Part shown: in pieces, positions 40,925 through 51,641 of the stretch
Layout of the letters: each line of letters opens with the position of its first letter
Position numbering within the stretch: the stretch's first letter is position 1
Assembly: GCA_000697665.1 (NCBI GenBank)
Contig: KL197734.1
Span: 22,290 to 84,837 of the forward strand
Reading direction: 5' to 3'
Source: Jaapia argillacea MUCL 33604
Taxonomy: Eukaryota > Basidiomycota > Agaricomycetes > Jaapiales > Jaapiaceae
DNA length: 62,548 nucleotides
Position numbers and translations under genes: made by a program
Notes under the pieces: generated by a model
What the model saw: the letters and a program-made list of their open reading frames with translations, nothing else
Database searches by the model: none
What the model was told of the DNA's origin: nothing

Positions 40925-41658
40925 GCTGGTTGGAACATCCCTTCGACTTCTGGCGGTATTTTTCTGGATGTTTGCAGTGTCGTAGCTCTCGAAGTATTGC
41001 ACAGTTGGGGTTGGGTCCACCGCGATGTCAGCTCCAGCAATATTGCGAGTTGACTGATTGAAGACGCAACATCTCCTATGGATGTTCTAATGAACTCCGG
41101 CCCGCGGTACGCTGCAGGCGTTTCTCGCCAGCTTCTACATGTCGTGTCTGACACGCGATCCTACTTCGGGATTCGGATGATGTGTCCAACAGCTCATTCC
41201 CCCAGTGCCAAGGCAGCGGAAGACAGGAGACCTCATACAAGAACTATCTTCTGAGGCGTTCTGCACTCGACAAAGTACTTATTCCCGACGATTGAATTAT
41301 AATACTCGGAATATGAACCATGTTTCCGAAAAATGCAGAACCCATACAGCACATCTGAGTCGAGAAAGAGTACATTTTGGCCAGCAACCCCACGTTGGTA
41401 CCCTCCAAGTGTCGCGGTTGGGAGGTTCTCCTGGCCGCCGTAACCTGAGCAAGCGCGTCGCAATCACGTGACAGTCGCGGTTGACTGTTTGATGTGACCA
41501 TCGTGACCCTCACCAACCACAACCTCCTCGCCGCCGTAGTCGATATCCAACGTCCAGCATCGTCGACCGGCCACCGTCGCTAAGACTGTCCAACAACTCC
41601 ATCACCTACGAGCGACGAGGAAATCTCATCCGGACAAGAACCGGTATTGGACCCCTGA

Positions 41659-44600
41659 ATGGCGCACAAAGTCAAGATCGCCGCCCGTCTACGTCCAAGA
41701 CTGGCAGGCGAACTTGAGGATGATTCGATACACATCATCAAAGAAACTGGTGGGAGTGCCATATGTGTTACGAATCCAAGAGATTCGTCTCAGGTGTTCA
41801 AGTTTCCGTACGTCCCCCTGTCTTCCCCTCAGAGACTGATGTGGTTGACCATCTTTCAATGCTTGGTGTCCGTAGTTTCACGTCTTGTTACGACCAATCG
41901 TCGACCCAAGAAGAGATATTTGACAAGGATGTGAAGCCTTTGATTGATGTTGTGTTCAGTGGTGTTGTGAGTCTTCCTTCGCTGTGGAACCCGGGTCAAG
42001 GAGGGGCTGACTGAGTGATGGTAGACGGTAACGATATTTGCGTATGGAGTGACTTCTTCTGGCAAGACACATACCATGCAAGGGACTAAGAGTGATCAGG
42101 GTGTCATTCCGCGAGTCGTACGGGTGCGTATCTTTCCCCTCTCTCGCCTGCTCAAAGAAACTCCGTACTAAACTAAATGTTATAATCCTGCCCACTTAGT
42201 CCCTGTTCTCAAAACGAGCTCACCTCCCCCCAAATCAAACTATTGCCTTCACCGTCTCTTACATTGAGATATATAAGGACGAAGTGTATGATTTATTGGT
42301 TAATAGGGATAACGTACGTTTGCCCAATCCTCTTTCTTGTCTCCTTTGTCACTTTCCTCATCTGCAATTTTCCCTCGACTCGTTTCATGCGCCGTCCTCT
42401 GACCATCGCCCCGTCTCTTCCCTCCTACCATCCAGGCACCAAAGCTCCCCGTTAGGGAAAACGACGCGGGCCAAGTCTTCGTCGCAAACCTGACAAAGAC
42501 GGAGATTGGGAGTGTGCAAGAGTTTGATGGACTGTATTCGTATGTCCCCCTCTGTCCCGCTTCCTTCACGGTATATCTCATCTTCTTAACCCCCCTCCCC
42601 ATCTCGCAGACGAGCGACAAAGCATCGTTCAGTAGGAGCTACAAACCTCAATAGAGCTTCGTCGAGGTCACATGCAGTGTTGACGATCGAAGTCGCCATT
42701 GGGGATTTAGCGAGTGATATGAGTATGTTTTATGATCCGCCTTATCTCTCATCCTGTCTTCTTCCCTTCACCTTCACCCCAATTACTTATTTTGACATTC
42801 GTTTTTGTTAGCCTTGACGGGGAAGATCAATTTAGTGGATTTGGCGGGATCTGAGAATAATAAGGTTCGTTCTGACCCTCCTCATTCCTACCCTCCTAAC
42901 CACAATGACGGTATTTTTTTGATAGCTAACGGGCAACGATGCCTCACGAATGGCGGAAAGTGCTGCTATTAATAAATCGTTGAGTGTGTTAGGTCAGGTC
43001 GTACATGCTTTGAACCAGGGTGCTGTGAGTGTTGCTTCTCCCCTTCGTCTTTCTCCTACTTTTGGCGAATCTCCAACCACTGCATACATTCACTTCTTCC
43101 TTGTGAAACGTGTCTCGCTCCATCCTTACCCTTCCCAAACGTCTCCGCCACTAACCCCCTCCTACAAAATCAGTCGAGGATCCCATACAGAGACTCGAAA
43201 CTTACGCGATTGTTACAAGATGCACTTGGAGGTTCTGCTGTTGGGCTATTGATTTGTAATTTGGCGCCTGGGATGAAGTTTAGGCAGGATACGCTCAATA
43301 CTCTCAAGTAAGTATTTTGATCCGCCGACTTTGAGCTTCTTTTAGCGGGGTCTTGAATGGGGTTTTTTTGGACAGTTTTGCGGTTAGGACCAAGAATGTC
43401 GAGAATAAGCCCGTTGTTAATGAACGTGGTGAGTGCCTTCTCTCCTTTTCCAACCCAAGACTCTTGTACAATGTCACGGCTAACTTTGATTGTGTAAAAA
43501 GACAATAGACCCGCTCCGAAATTACATTTCGCAGCTCTTGCCCCGTCCGCTCCGAAACTGGCTCCCGCGGGTGTTGCGCTCGGTGGGGGAGGGGGAGGAG
43601 GGGCTTCGAGACCTTCGCTTGTTCCCAGGCAGTCCATTGCGCCTAGGATTGGTGGAGGGGTTGGGCCGTCGAGGATGCCGAGGGGTTCGATGGTTGGTGC
43701 TGGGGGCAGTGGGTATCAGAATTTTGCGGTAGCTGGTGCTGGTATGGGTAAGGGAATTGGTGGGATTAGTGAGGAGGATATTGATGCTCGGGTACGTCTT
43801 TTTGTTTCGTTCGCTAACTATGGTGGTGATTCTGAATTTTCTTTGGTCGTTGATCAGATTGCGAAAATGGTGGAGAATGAAGTTACTCGGAGACTTGAAG
43901 AGAAGGAACGGGAAAGAGCTGACAAGGCTAAAGCTGAGGAGGAGAGACGTGTAAAGGAACAGGAACTACAACAACGGGAGGAAGTGAGGAGCTCGACTCC
44001 GCCTGCGGTACAGAGTGAGGGAAGTTCGCAGACGTTGTTGCCCAGTGGAGTTTTGACGCCTTTGTTGAAACGACATGAGGATTTGGATGTGGAGTTGAGG
44101 TCGAGGTTGCAGGAATTGGAGAAGAAGTTGTACGTACCCCCCCCCNNNNNNNNNNNNNNNNNNNNNNNNNNNNNNNNNNNNNNNNNNNNNNNNNNNNNNN
44201 NNNNNNNNNNNNNNNNNNNNNNNNNNNNNNNNNNNNNNNNNNNNNNNNNNNNNNNNNNNNNNNNNNNNNNNNNNNNNNNNNNNNNNNNNNNNNNNNNNNN
44301 NNNNNNNNNNNNNNNNNNNNNNNNNNNNNNNNNNNNNNNNNNNNNNNNNNNNNNNNNNNNNNNNNNNNNNNNNNNNNNNNNNNNNNNNNNNNNNNNNNNN
44401 NNNNNNNNNNNNNNNNNNNNNNNNNNNNNNNNNNNNNNNNNNNNNNNNNNNNNNNNNNNNNNNNNNNNNNNNNNNNNNNNNNNNNNNNNNNNNNNNNNNN
44501 NNNNNNNNNNNNNNNNNNNNNNNNNNNNNNNNNNNNNNNNNNNNNNNNNNNNNNNNNNNNNNNNNNNNNNNNNNNNNNNNNNNNNNNNNNNNNNNNNNNN

Positions 44601-45430
44601 NNNNNNNNNNNNNNNNNNNNNNNNNNNNNNNNTCCCTCCGGTTTTTCGCGTTGAATATGCCCTAGTGAGAGGGATAATAAGGAGATTCGGCTTGCGGATG
44701 TTTTGAGTCCGGTTTCGAGGAAGAAGACTGGGAGGGCGTATGTTGCTCTTGCTCGAGCACATTCGGACAAGTGAGTGTTTTCTGTCAATTGTTTTTCGGA
44801 TAGGGTTGAGCTGATGTTGGTCGAAGGGGTGACTTGCATGTCGCGCTGGAGTTGTATAGGAAGGCGTCGACTTATGTTACTGATAACGTCAAGCTGCAAG
44901 AACGGTGAGTTTATCTTGGTTATATCATGGGATTGGGTCGTTGACATGAGTTTCCTTTTTGTAGGATTATTGAGATTGAGTGGGCGGTCAAGAATGGGAA
45001 GGACTTTAGACCTTCACCCAAGAGGTCTAAGAAGAACAAGTCAAAAAAGAGGGAGAGGTCGAAAGGATTGGAAGGAGAGTCTAGCTCGACTTCGACTTTG
45101 CATTCAAGCTCGCACAACATGACAGGCGGGACTTCACTTGAAACGCACTTTGAAGAACCTGAGGGTGCTATGGAGATTGATGAGGAGAGCGAAGTGATGG
45201 ATATGGTTGTTGTCCAAGGCGATCACCAAGGTCAAGGTCGTTCTCAAGTCAGGTTTGGCTCGGAGTTGACGAATAGGGGCGATGGTGGAGATGAGTCGAG
45301 GGTTGGTACTCCTGCTAAGAAGACGAGAAGTGGGAAAGGGAAGAGGAAGAGTGCGGAGGTTGTGAGTGATGATGAGTGGGAGCCTCCTGCTCCTGTTAAG
45401 AGGGGGAAGAGGAAACTTGCTGTGTCTTGA
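41659..45430 (+). CDS. kinesin-10 family motor, KIF22/Kid-like
   Basis: Plus-end microtubule motor, in this family usually chromosome-arm associated during mitosis. ATG 41659 ([15 protein letters not shown]) opens the motor domain. P-loop [11 protein letters not shown] near 42050, switch I NRASSRSH near 42655, switch [15 protein letters not shown] near 42840 and 42930, then [18 protein letters not shown] and [20 protein letters not shown]. Numerous short introns. The SENN-TGN form of switch II is the reason for the kinesin-10 call. A Gly-rich linker and a coiled coil ([20 protein letters not shown], near 43870-43940) precede the assembly gap. After it, a TPR-like helix pair ([20 protein letters not shown]) and a Lys/Ser-rich nuclear tail end at 45430. 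Residues are missing in the gap, so total length is unknown. Confidence 0.88.
44146..44632. other. assembly gap (487 N) inside the kinesin gene
   Basis: A run of 487 N starts right after a C homopolymer (nine C, 44137-44145). Translations that run through it are meaningless. The gap lies between the coiled coil and the C-terminal TPR-like region of the kinesin. Confidence 0.98.
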
Positions 45431-46144
45431 TATGTCGTTTGGTTTATGGTATTGGTTTTATGATTTATGATGTAGAGTGCATATATTTGGGTGTGGTGAA
45501 GTTGAATACTATTCATCAGTTCAGCGCAAGTTCAGCGTGAGGTTACATGTGTTGGATGCGGTGTCGTATGTTATCGTGTTATGGTTTCGCCTGGCAGGAT
45601 GTCTCGCTGTGATCAATCCCACAACCGAGGCTGTGTACGCAAGCTACTACCTTCTGTGTCGGGACCTGCGACGGTTACAATCTGTTACAATTCTCCTTCG
45701 GGTTTCGCGGTGCTGTTCGGTGTCTGTACATGTGCAATTATATATGACTCTCCCATGGCCATGGATGTAATTGTTCATACTTACGACCATAGGCACGAGT
45801 GCTCGAATGGCGAATGTTCGTTCCTGGATCCATGATGATTGTAAGCTTACCGGAGGCGGCGGAGCAACCCTCGAGCCGATGATGTGAGTTTGCCCCGCCT
45901 GACTGGTCTTGCATGAACTTTACCTCCTTCGTCCAGGGCTTCCTCTGCCTTCTGTCGCATTTCACAGCCTCCATAACAGTCGTGCCTGATAATATGCTAA
46001 TCGCTATGTCGATATCGATCTACCAATCGGATTGGCAATCAGCACTGTCCGTTGGCGGTGCCTGCCTTTATGCAGCCTCGAGGTTGGCGTTACTTCTACG
46101 CCAGTTCCTGTATAAGCACATCGTCCTCTTCCGCTCTGCTCCCT
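45431..46144. other. intergenic region
   Basis: Frames of up to 115 aa overlap on several frames with no recognisable family. Probably the promoter side of the membrane-protein gene at 46145. Confidence 0.4.
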
Positions 46145-48482
46145 ATGCAGCCCTTCGAGCGCTACCGTCTGGTGCTCCACCCCTTTCTCCTCGTCTTCAC
46201 TGTCGGTTCTGCCATTTCCATCGCTATCGCTTGTTCACCCTTCAACTATGGGCACACTGACCGCCCTTTGATGATTGCATACGCGGCCGTCACGCTTATA
46301 TCGATTATGAGGTGTGTGATGTTGTCGAACCCGCCGAAACCCTGATTCGAAACCCTGAAAGTGCGCTGGTATCCTTCTGGCGTGCGCACACCATTCTATC
46401 GAGCTTCTGGGTAGAGCTCATTTGGCTTGCGTGTTTGACTGGACTCTTTGCATGTGAGTAAACCCGTGTGTGATACCAACCGTCAAACTGATGCCGGTAT
46501 TTTCTCCACGCAGTCGGATCCTACAGTCACACAGACGTCTTTACCTACGCCGCATATGTATCACCTTCGTTGTTCTACGCTCTGGTCGTCGCCTGGACTT
46601 TTCAGACACTTGGTGCTGCTGCAGGTGCAGGCTTGATCGTAGTGCTGATAAGAATGACTTGGTGGAATCCATCACGCCGACGCAATAACTCTGACTTGAA
46701 TCTGTCTGGGATTCATGCAGTTATTGGAGCTCCGAGAACTTTGGATGACCGTCGCTCCCTGCTTCGTGACACTATTGGGGGCATGCTCTTCCGTCACACC
46801 ATATTCCGCAAGCAGAGGTATGTATTACTTTCAATAATCAATATGATTGTTTACCAACGTGATAATCCAGATATGAATCAATCTCGATTGCCCTCATCCG
46901 AGGATTCGTCGCTTTCATGGCCCTTACATGGATTCTCATCTATGCCGTGGACTCCTTGATGGTACTCCCGCTAATCGAAAGCGCATTTCTTCCCGTACGA
47001 TCCACAGCCAATGTGCCCCTATGGCAAGCCCCCTCCAAGTTTGGTATCGCGAGTGCCCGTGGTCTTGATCTTCTCAGCGCGTCTGTCCTGAATGACGTGG
47101 CTTTTATATTCGTGGGTACCCATGACTTATCATGTCGAGCCACTGCTGAGAGGGTTGCAGGGTCAAATGTCATATGGCTATTCTTTTCCTGTCGCTGACG
47201 ACGTGCCTTTCTTTCCCACGGATTTCATACCAACGCCCCAAGGCACAACCCTCAGTGCAACTGCGATCTTGATGAACGGATCTTCTAGTGAGCGCGACGT
47301 TCTCTATGTTGTATTGTCTAACCTTCCCCTTAAGTTCCTTGCCTTCAATCCACCATCACATGGGATCCTATCAAGTCCCCGGTTATTTCTGGAATCGGGC
47401 TAGACCCACCACCTGCTATTCGACACTATCCAATGCTCAACTGTGGTCAGTTCTACGGTAAGCCAAGTCTATCAACCCGTTGCATAGGACTGAGTCCCTA
47501 ATATAGAAAATACAACGGTACAACAAATTCAGCTCGTTATCGATTACTCGACCATAAACCAGTCGAATATCTCGACCGACATCAATTTCTACACCATCCA
47601 ACACGGTTCGTTAGACATGGTGAATACTGAAAGCGAACTCTTTGACCTAGTAATACCGACCGTCTCTGCCTTTCCAATGCCATTGGGTGCACGATTGCGT
47701 GGGACAACTTTTTTGGGCGCGCGTCGCGTCATGAAGCCGTCTTGGAAAGATGTTCTGGGAGTGGGAGCGGTGAGCACCGAGCTCATTGAATAAATACCAT
47801 TTTCTGACCTACCACCAAGGACTTCTTAACCTTCAACACGTACACCCATGGTAAATGGGCTCATCCCCTCAATCCATTGCTTCGTCTGACATAAATCCTC
47901 AGGTAATCTCATCGCCGATCGCGCGGCGGAGCTGGCGTTCCCCGAAAACGTATCGACACTTCTTCTGTCTCCCGCAGTCGACTTCACAGACTTCATCATC
48001 CAAGAGGATTATCGACAGCATACACTGATCGTCGGCCTCGCGTCTATTGGTGGTCTTCTTACCATCATTGAAGGCGGTTTTGCTATGCTCTTTGGCATGA
48101 CCTTGTTCCAGGTCCTCCTAGGTTCGCATCCTACCTTCTGTTTGTCGTTCAATGAATTCATCATGCATATATTCTAGGTTCCAAAGTCATCTCACCGTTT
48201 GGTGCTCTAGGCATCATGATGCGCGAGAAGTTACGCCGCGCTTTGCACGAACAGTATCCTGCATTGCGCAGACAGATGCAGGAAGGTGGCATAGCGACCT
48301 TCTTGTCTGATGTTGCTGTCGACCTCAGGATCCTCGATGATGATGCCCCCCGAGACTCAAATCCTCCACTGGTCAAGTACACGGGAGTGTGGCCTGCCAC
48401 ACCGGGATCACCAGTCTACGAGTTCACGACCCTTTACAATCCCTATGACGGCGAACAGACGAAGATGAAATCTTACCAATGA
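46145..48482 (+). CDS. multi-pass membrane protein, tandem paralogue 1, unknown family
   Basis: Spliced gene whose exons align one for one with the gene at 51642. It starts MQPFERYRLVLHPFLLVFTV, followed by several hydrophobic helices (ISIAIACSPF, LIWLACLTGLFA, LFYALVVAWTF, AFMALTWILIYAVD). The conserved loop IPRTLDDRRSLL-like (here GAPRTLDDRRSLLRD) and FRHTIFRKQRYESISIALIR come before a large extracytosolic region. The C-terminus has HTLIVGLASIGGLLTIIEGG and the conserved end ISPFGALGIMMREKLRRALH, then a short tail to the stop at 48482. The arrangement (four or five N-terminal helices, a large loop, one or two C-terminal helices) is one I associate with uncharacterised Agaricomycete membrane proteins; no function can be given. 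Exon borders in the loop were not all resolved. Confidence 0.7.
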
Positions 48483-49189
48483 TGCGGTACGGAGCAAGAC
48501 CAGCTGCCTCATCAGGTGTATGTCGGTTGGTTGGGTGGAGGGGTTGAACATCACTTCCTTGAGGACCTAATTTCCCAGATGGACAGAGCGTCTGTCGGTG
48601 CTAATCATACATTGAAACAAAGCGACCATCCATTGAGGGGTCGGTGAAGTCGACCGATGAAATCCTGTTCTGAAGGGTACATACTTATTCGAGGTTGTCA
48701 TGTGTCCTCGTCCACGCTTGTTTACTTTATTATGATAATGTCCGAGCGGAACTTGTTTGTACTGCAGACTTATTGTCCGTCGAATCCTCCGATCTGATAT
48801 CGGACAGTTGTCAATGCACGCAAACATCTGCACCAATATGGCACGGGTGTTTGGCATCACAGGGCTGTTCCATCGCGATGACCGACTCTCAGCAGTGCCA
48901 CCAGCCTGAGGACGAGAAATATTCGACGCACTACTTGCCTTGACGACTGCCAGCTCCTCCTGGCAACACCACGACTCCTCTTCGAATGAGTACTTGAATT
49001 GGTATGCTGTCTCCAGTTTTTTATACGGACTTAATTGCGAGGAAAATGGGAGTGGTGTCTCGTTCTGGTTTGGCTTTAAAAGTCTATCTCGCCATCCCAC
49101 TAATATCGCTCGCATAAATGGGCTACACAGTCCTTACCAAACTTCTGTCAGATGCCTCGGACGAAATCTCGTCCCTCCCCTGTGCCTGG
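48483..49189. other. intergenic region
   Basis: The 182-aa minus frame at 48567-49115 has no recognisable motif and is probably chance. No other gene is seen before the transposon. Confidence 0.4.
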
Positions 49190-49197
49190 GTTCCGTA

Positions 49198-50990
49198 TAG
49201 TGTACGGGGAATTTGGGCTTGTTAATTAACATCGGTTGATTAACATGGGTAAATCAACGTTTATCAACCCGCTCAACCAAGACCTCCAGAATGACAGGGT
49301 AAATCTTGGTTAATTTGAGTCCATCGTTAGAGACCGATGCGCCACTCAATTAGGCAAGCACTCAGTACCGGAAGACTTGAAGCATCAGCTCAGAAGTTAT
49401 GCGAAAGGCGAGGAGCCTTCCAACCGTAAGTTTCGGGAAGGTGAAACCAGTCAGGATTGGGCAGTGGAAGGCTGTCCAGATCGCCATTCCTTCGAGACAT
49501 TTTTTCCGATTCTGCATTAGCTGTCGAGAAGCTGGTTCAAATCTCACAGACAAGGGGGGTCAGACGGGTACCACCGATCCAGCCAAGACCACCGCAAGCC
49601 GGAAGTTAGATTGGGGCAATTCTGAGGGTCTTTCACCCCTCGTACCGTCAGAATGGGTCTGAACGTCGATTCGGTGTAATTGACTGGTTAATTAGGGCGA
49701 ATTTTACCAGGGGTATATACACAAATCGTAAGATCGTAAGATCGGCTAACGGCGAATGCTTACGTTTTGAGTCATTCTTCCCGGGCTCTCGGGAGGCTTC
49801 TCGGAGAGGTATCTGCAGCTAAAAATACCCGGATTTCTGAATTAGGCAATAGCACAATATAATTGTAAAATCAACCAGCAAAAGGGAAATGCTTCTTCAG
49901 GAGCAGACTAATACCCAGAGAAAGTCAAAGAAATATCAGTCATTAGGGGGATTAGATGGCTTTTTGGGTATCAATTCAAGCAAAAACTATTAACCCAGAT
50001 TCTTCAAACCAACTAACTGAGCACTAATTTTGCTGTCAGGGATTGCACCCCCGAACCCTCACTGGAGGCGTCTCCCAGACTTCCCTAGCTCTAACCAGCC
50101 TAACTCTAACATTGGGGGTTCCACCCCCAAACCCCCATACTGGGGGTATCCCCCAGACCCCCCTAACACCAACCAACCTAACTCTAACCTCAAGGGTTAC
50201 ACCCCCGAACCCCCATACTGGGGGTATCCCCCAGACCCCCCTAACATTAACCAACCTGCCTCTAACCTCAGGGGTTACACCCCCGAACCCTGTACAGGAA
50301 GTATCCCCCAGACCCCCCTCACACTAACCAACCTAACTCTAACTTTGGGGGTTACACCCCCAAACCCCCATACTGGGGGTATCCCCCAGACCCCCTCACA
50401 CTAACCAACCTGACTCTAACCTCAGGGGTTCCAACCCCAAACCCCCGATACTGAAGATATCCCCCAGACCCAACTATAACCAACCCAACTCTAACCTTGG
50501 GGGTTGCACCCCCAAACCCCCCAGAAACGAGACAGCAATGTCCCTCTGCCGAGCAATGGACCTAACTTTAACCTAACCTAACCAACTACCAGGGAGGATA
50601 CACCTCCAAACCCCCAGAATAACTATACTGAATTGCAGTTACAATGTATTGTCACTTCTTGCCTGCGGAAAGTCCATCAATCCCGGGAGAATGAGCTAAA
50701 TAATCATTTTGCATATTTTTACTCAATCCGCTAAAAATAGGAGCACGTGACAAAGCAGAATCCTGTCGTTGCACGGGCGGAGGCCACCGCTCGCTTAGAT
50801 AAATTTGGCCAGGCACCATCTTACGATTTACGATTTGTGTCACTACCTTTTTACCAGTTAATTAGCGTTGATTTACAGATAGTACCCGCCGTTATTTTAC
50901 AGTCATTTACATGGGTTAATCTCGTCGTCCTCGCTCGGCCTGGTAAATTTACTGGTCAGTTTCGGAGGATCTGAAATTCCCCGTACACTA
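49198..50990. mobile_element. non-autonomous hAT-type DNA transposon, 1793 bp
   Basis: Ends are inverted: TAGTGTACGGGGAATTT at 49198-49214 and its reverse complement at 50974-50990. Both ends are flanked by an exact 8-bp duplication GTTCCGTA (49190-49197 and 50991-50998), the hAT signature size, and TIRs starting TAGTG suit hAT. Subterminal DNA is rich in GTTAAT and GGTAAAT motifs in both orientations. No transposase frame exists; the centre is a G/C-rich minisatellite. An intact duplication suggests recent insertion, between the two membrane-protein paralogues. Confidence 0.88.
50030..50525. repeat. hairpin-forming minisatellite, about 7 units of 75-78 bp
   Basis: Successive GGGGTT anchors fall at 75-78-bp steps from about 50043 to 50504. 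Each unit joins a TAACCAACCTAACTCTAAC-like spacer, a GGGGGTTNCACCCCC arm and, in most units, the palindrome CTGGGGGTATCCCCCAG. Both can fold as hairpins and the G runs could form quadruplexes. It lies wholly inside the hAT element. Confidence 0.85.
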
Positions 50991-50998
50991 GTTCCGTA

Positions 50999-51641
50999 TA
51001 CTTATAACTCGAACATATGGTCACATCCGCTGACTTCATGTTGCCGCCCTGCATGGAGATTTGTGTTTCGGTATGCACGTAAACTGTTTGCAGTGCTCGT
51101 AGGGTTGGATAAGATTCGTGTCGAATCAATATGAAGTGTGCTTATGGGCAAGAAGACCATTCCCATCACCATTGACTCTCCCCAAGTCACGGTGGCAACA
51201 AAAATAAACTTCCTATCGGGTACGTTCTGTATTTGCTACATTGGCGCTCCTAAACGCCTCGTACCTGACCAGATCATGTACAAACACACAGTCAGGTGTA
51301 TCGGACCAAAGCTCCATCCGACCTTATCATGATTTCACCCACATACACCAAGTTCTGCTTCCTGCTTGTGAGAATGGTGATTGAATGTACGTACCCTCCT
51401 TGGTTGCTCCTCCCCTGTCTCCGGTCTTGTCCCTCCTTTTTTTCCTGGTAGTCTAAGGGACAAACATCCCGAGTACTACCGGTCGTCACTTCCTACCTCC
51501 AGTACCTGACGTCGGTCGGTAGATTGGCCGACTTCTTGATGTCCAAAATTACCTTGTACCATCGGAGTTGTACAATTGTCAACTTCCGAGCAGGTATAAA
51601 TGCAGCTGACTTTACCTCAAGACGTTCTCCCCTAGCTCACA
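50999..51641. other. intergenic and promoter region of paralogue 2
   Basis: No gene recognised. A GTATAAATG motif at about 51594-51602 precedes the start codon at 51642 and may be its TATA element. Confidence 0.4.

Noticed and set aside
43675-44947. Long proteins spanning the N gap on both strands
   Set aside because: Their length comes from translating unknown bases as open. Only the kinesin exons on the plus strand have support.
48567-49115. 182-aa minus-strand protein
   Set aside because: No family signal and no intron or promoter support. It lies in the 3' flank of the plus-strand membrane-protein gene.
50030-50404. Proline-rich protein encoded by the minisatellite
   Set aside because: The open frame is a by-product of a tandem repeat inside a transposon; similar frames exist on both strands.
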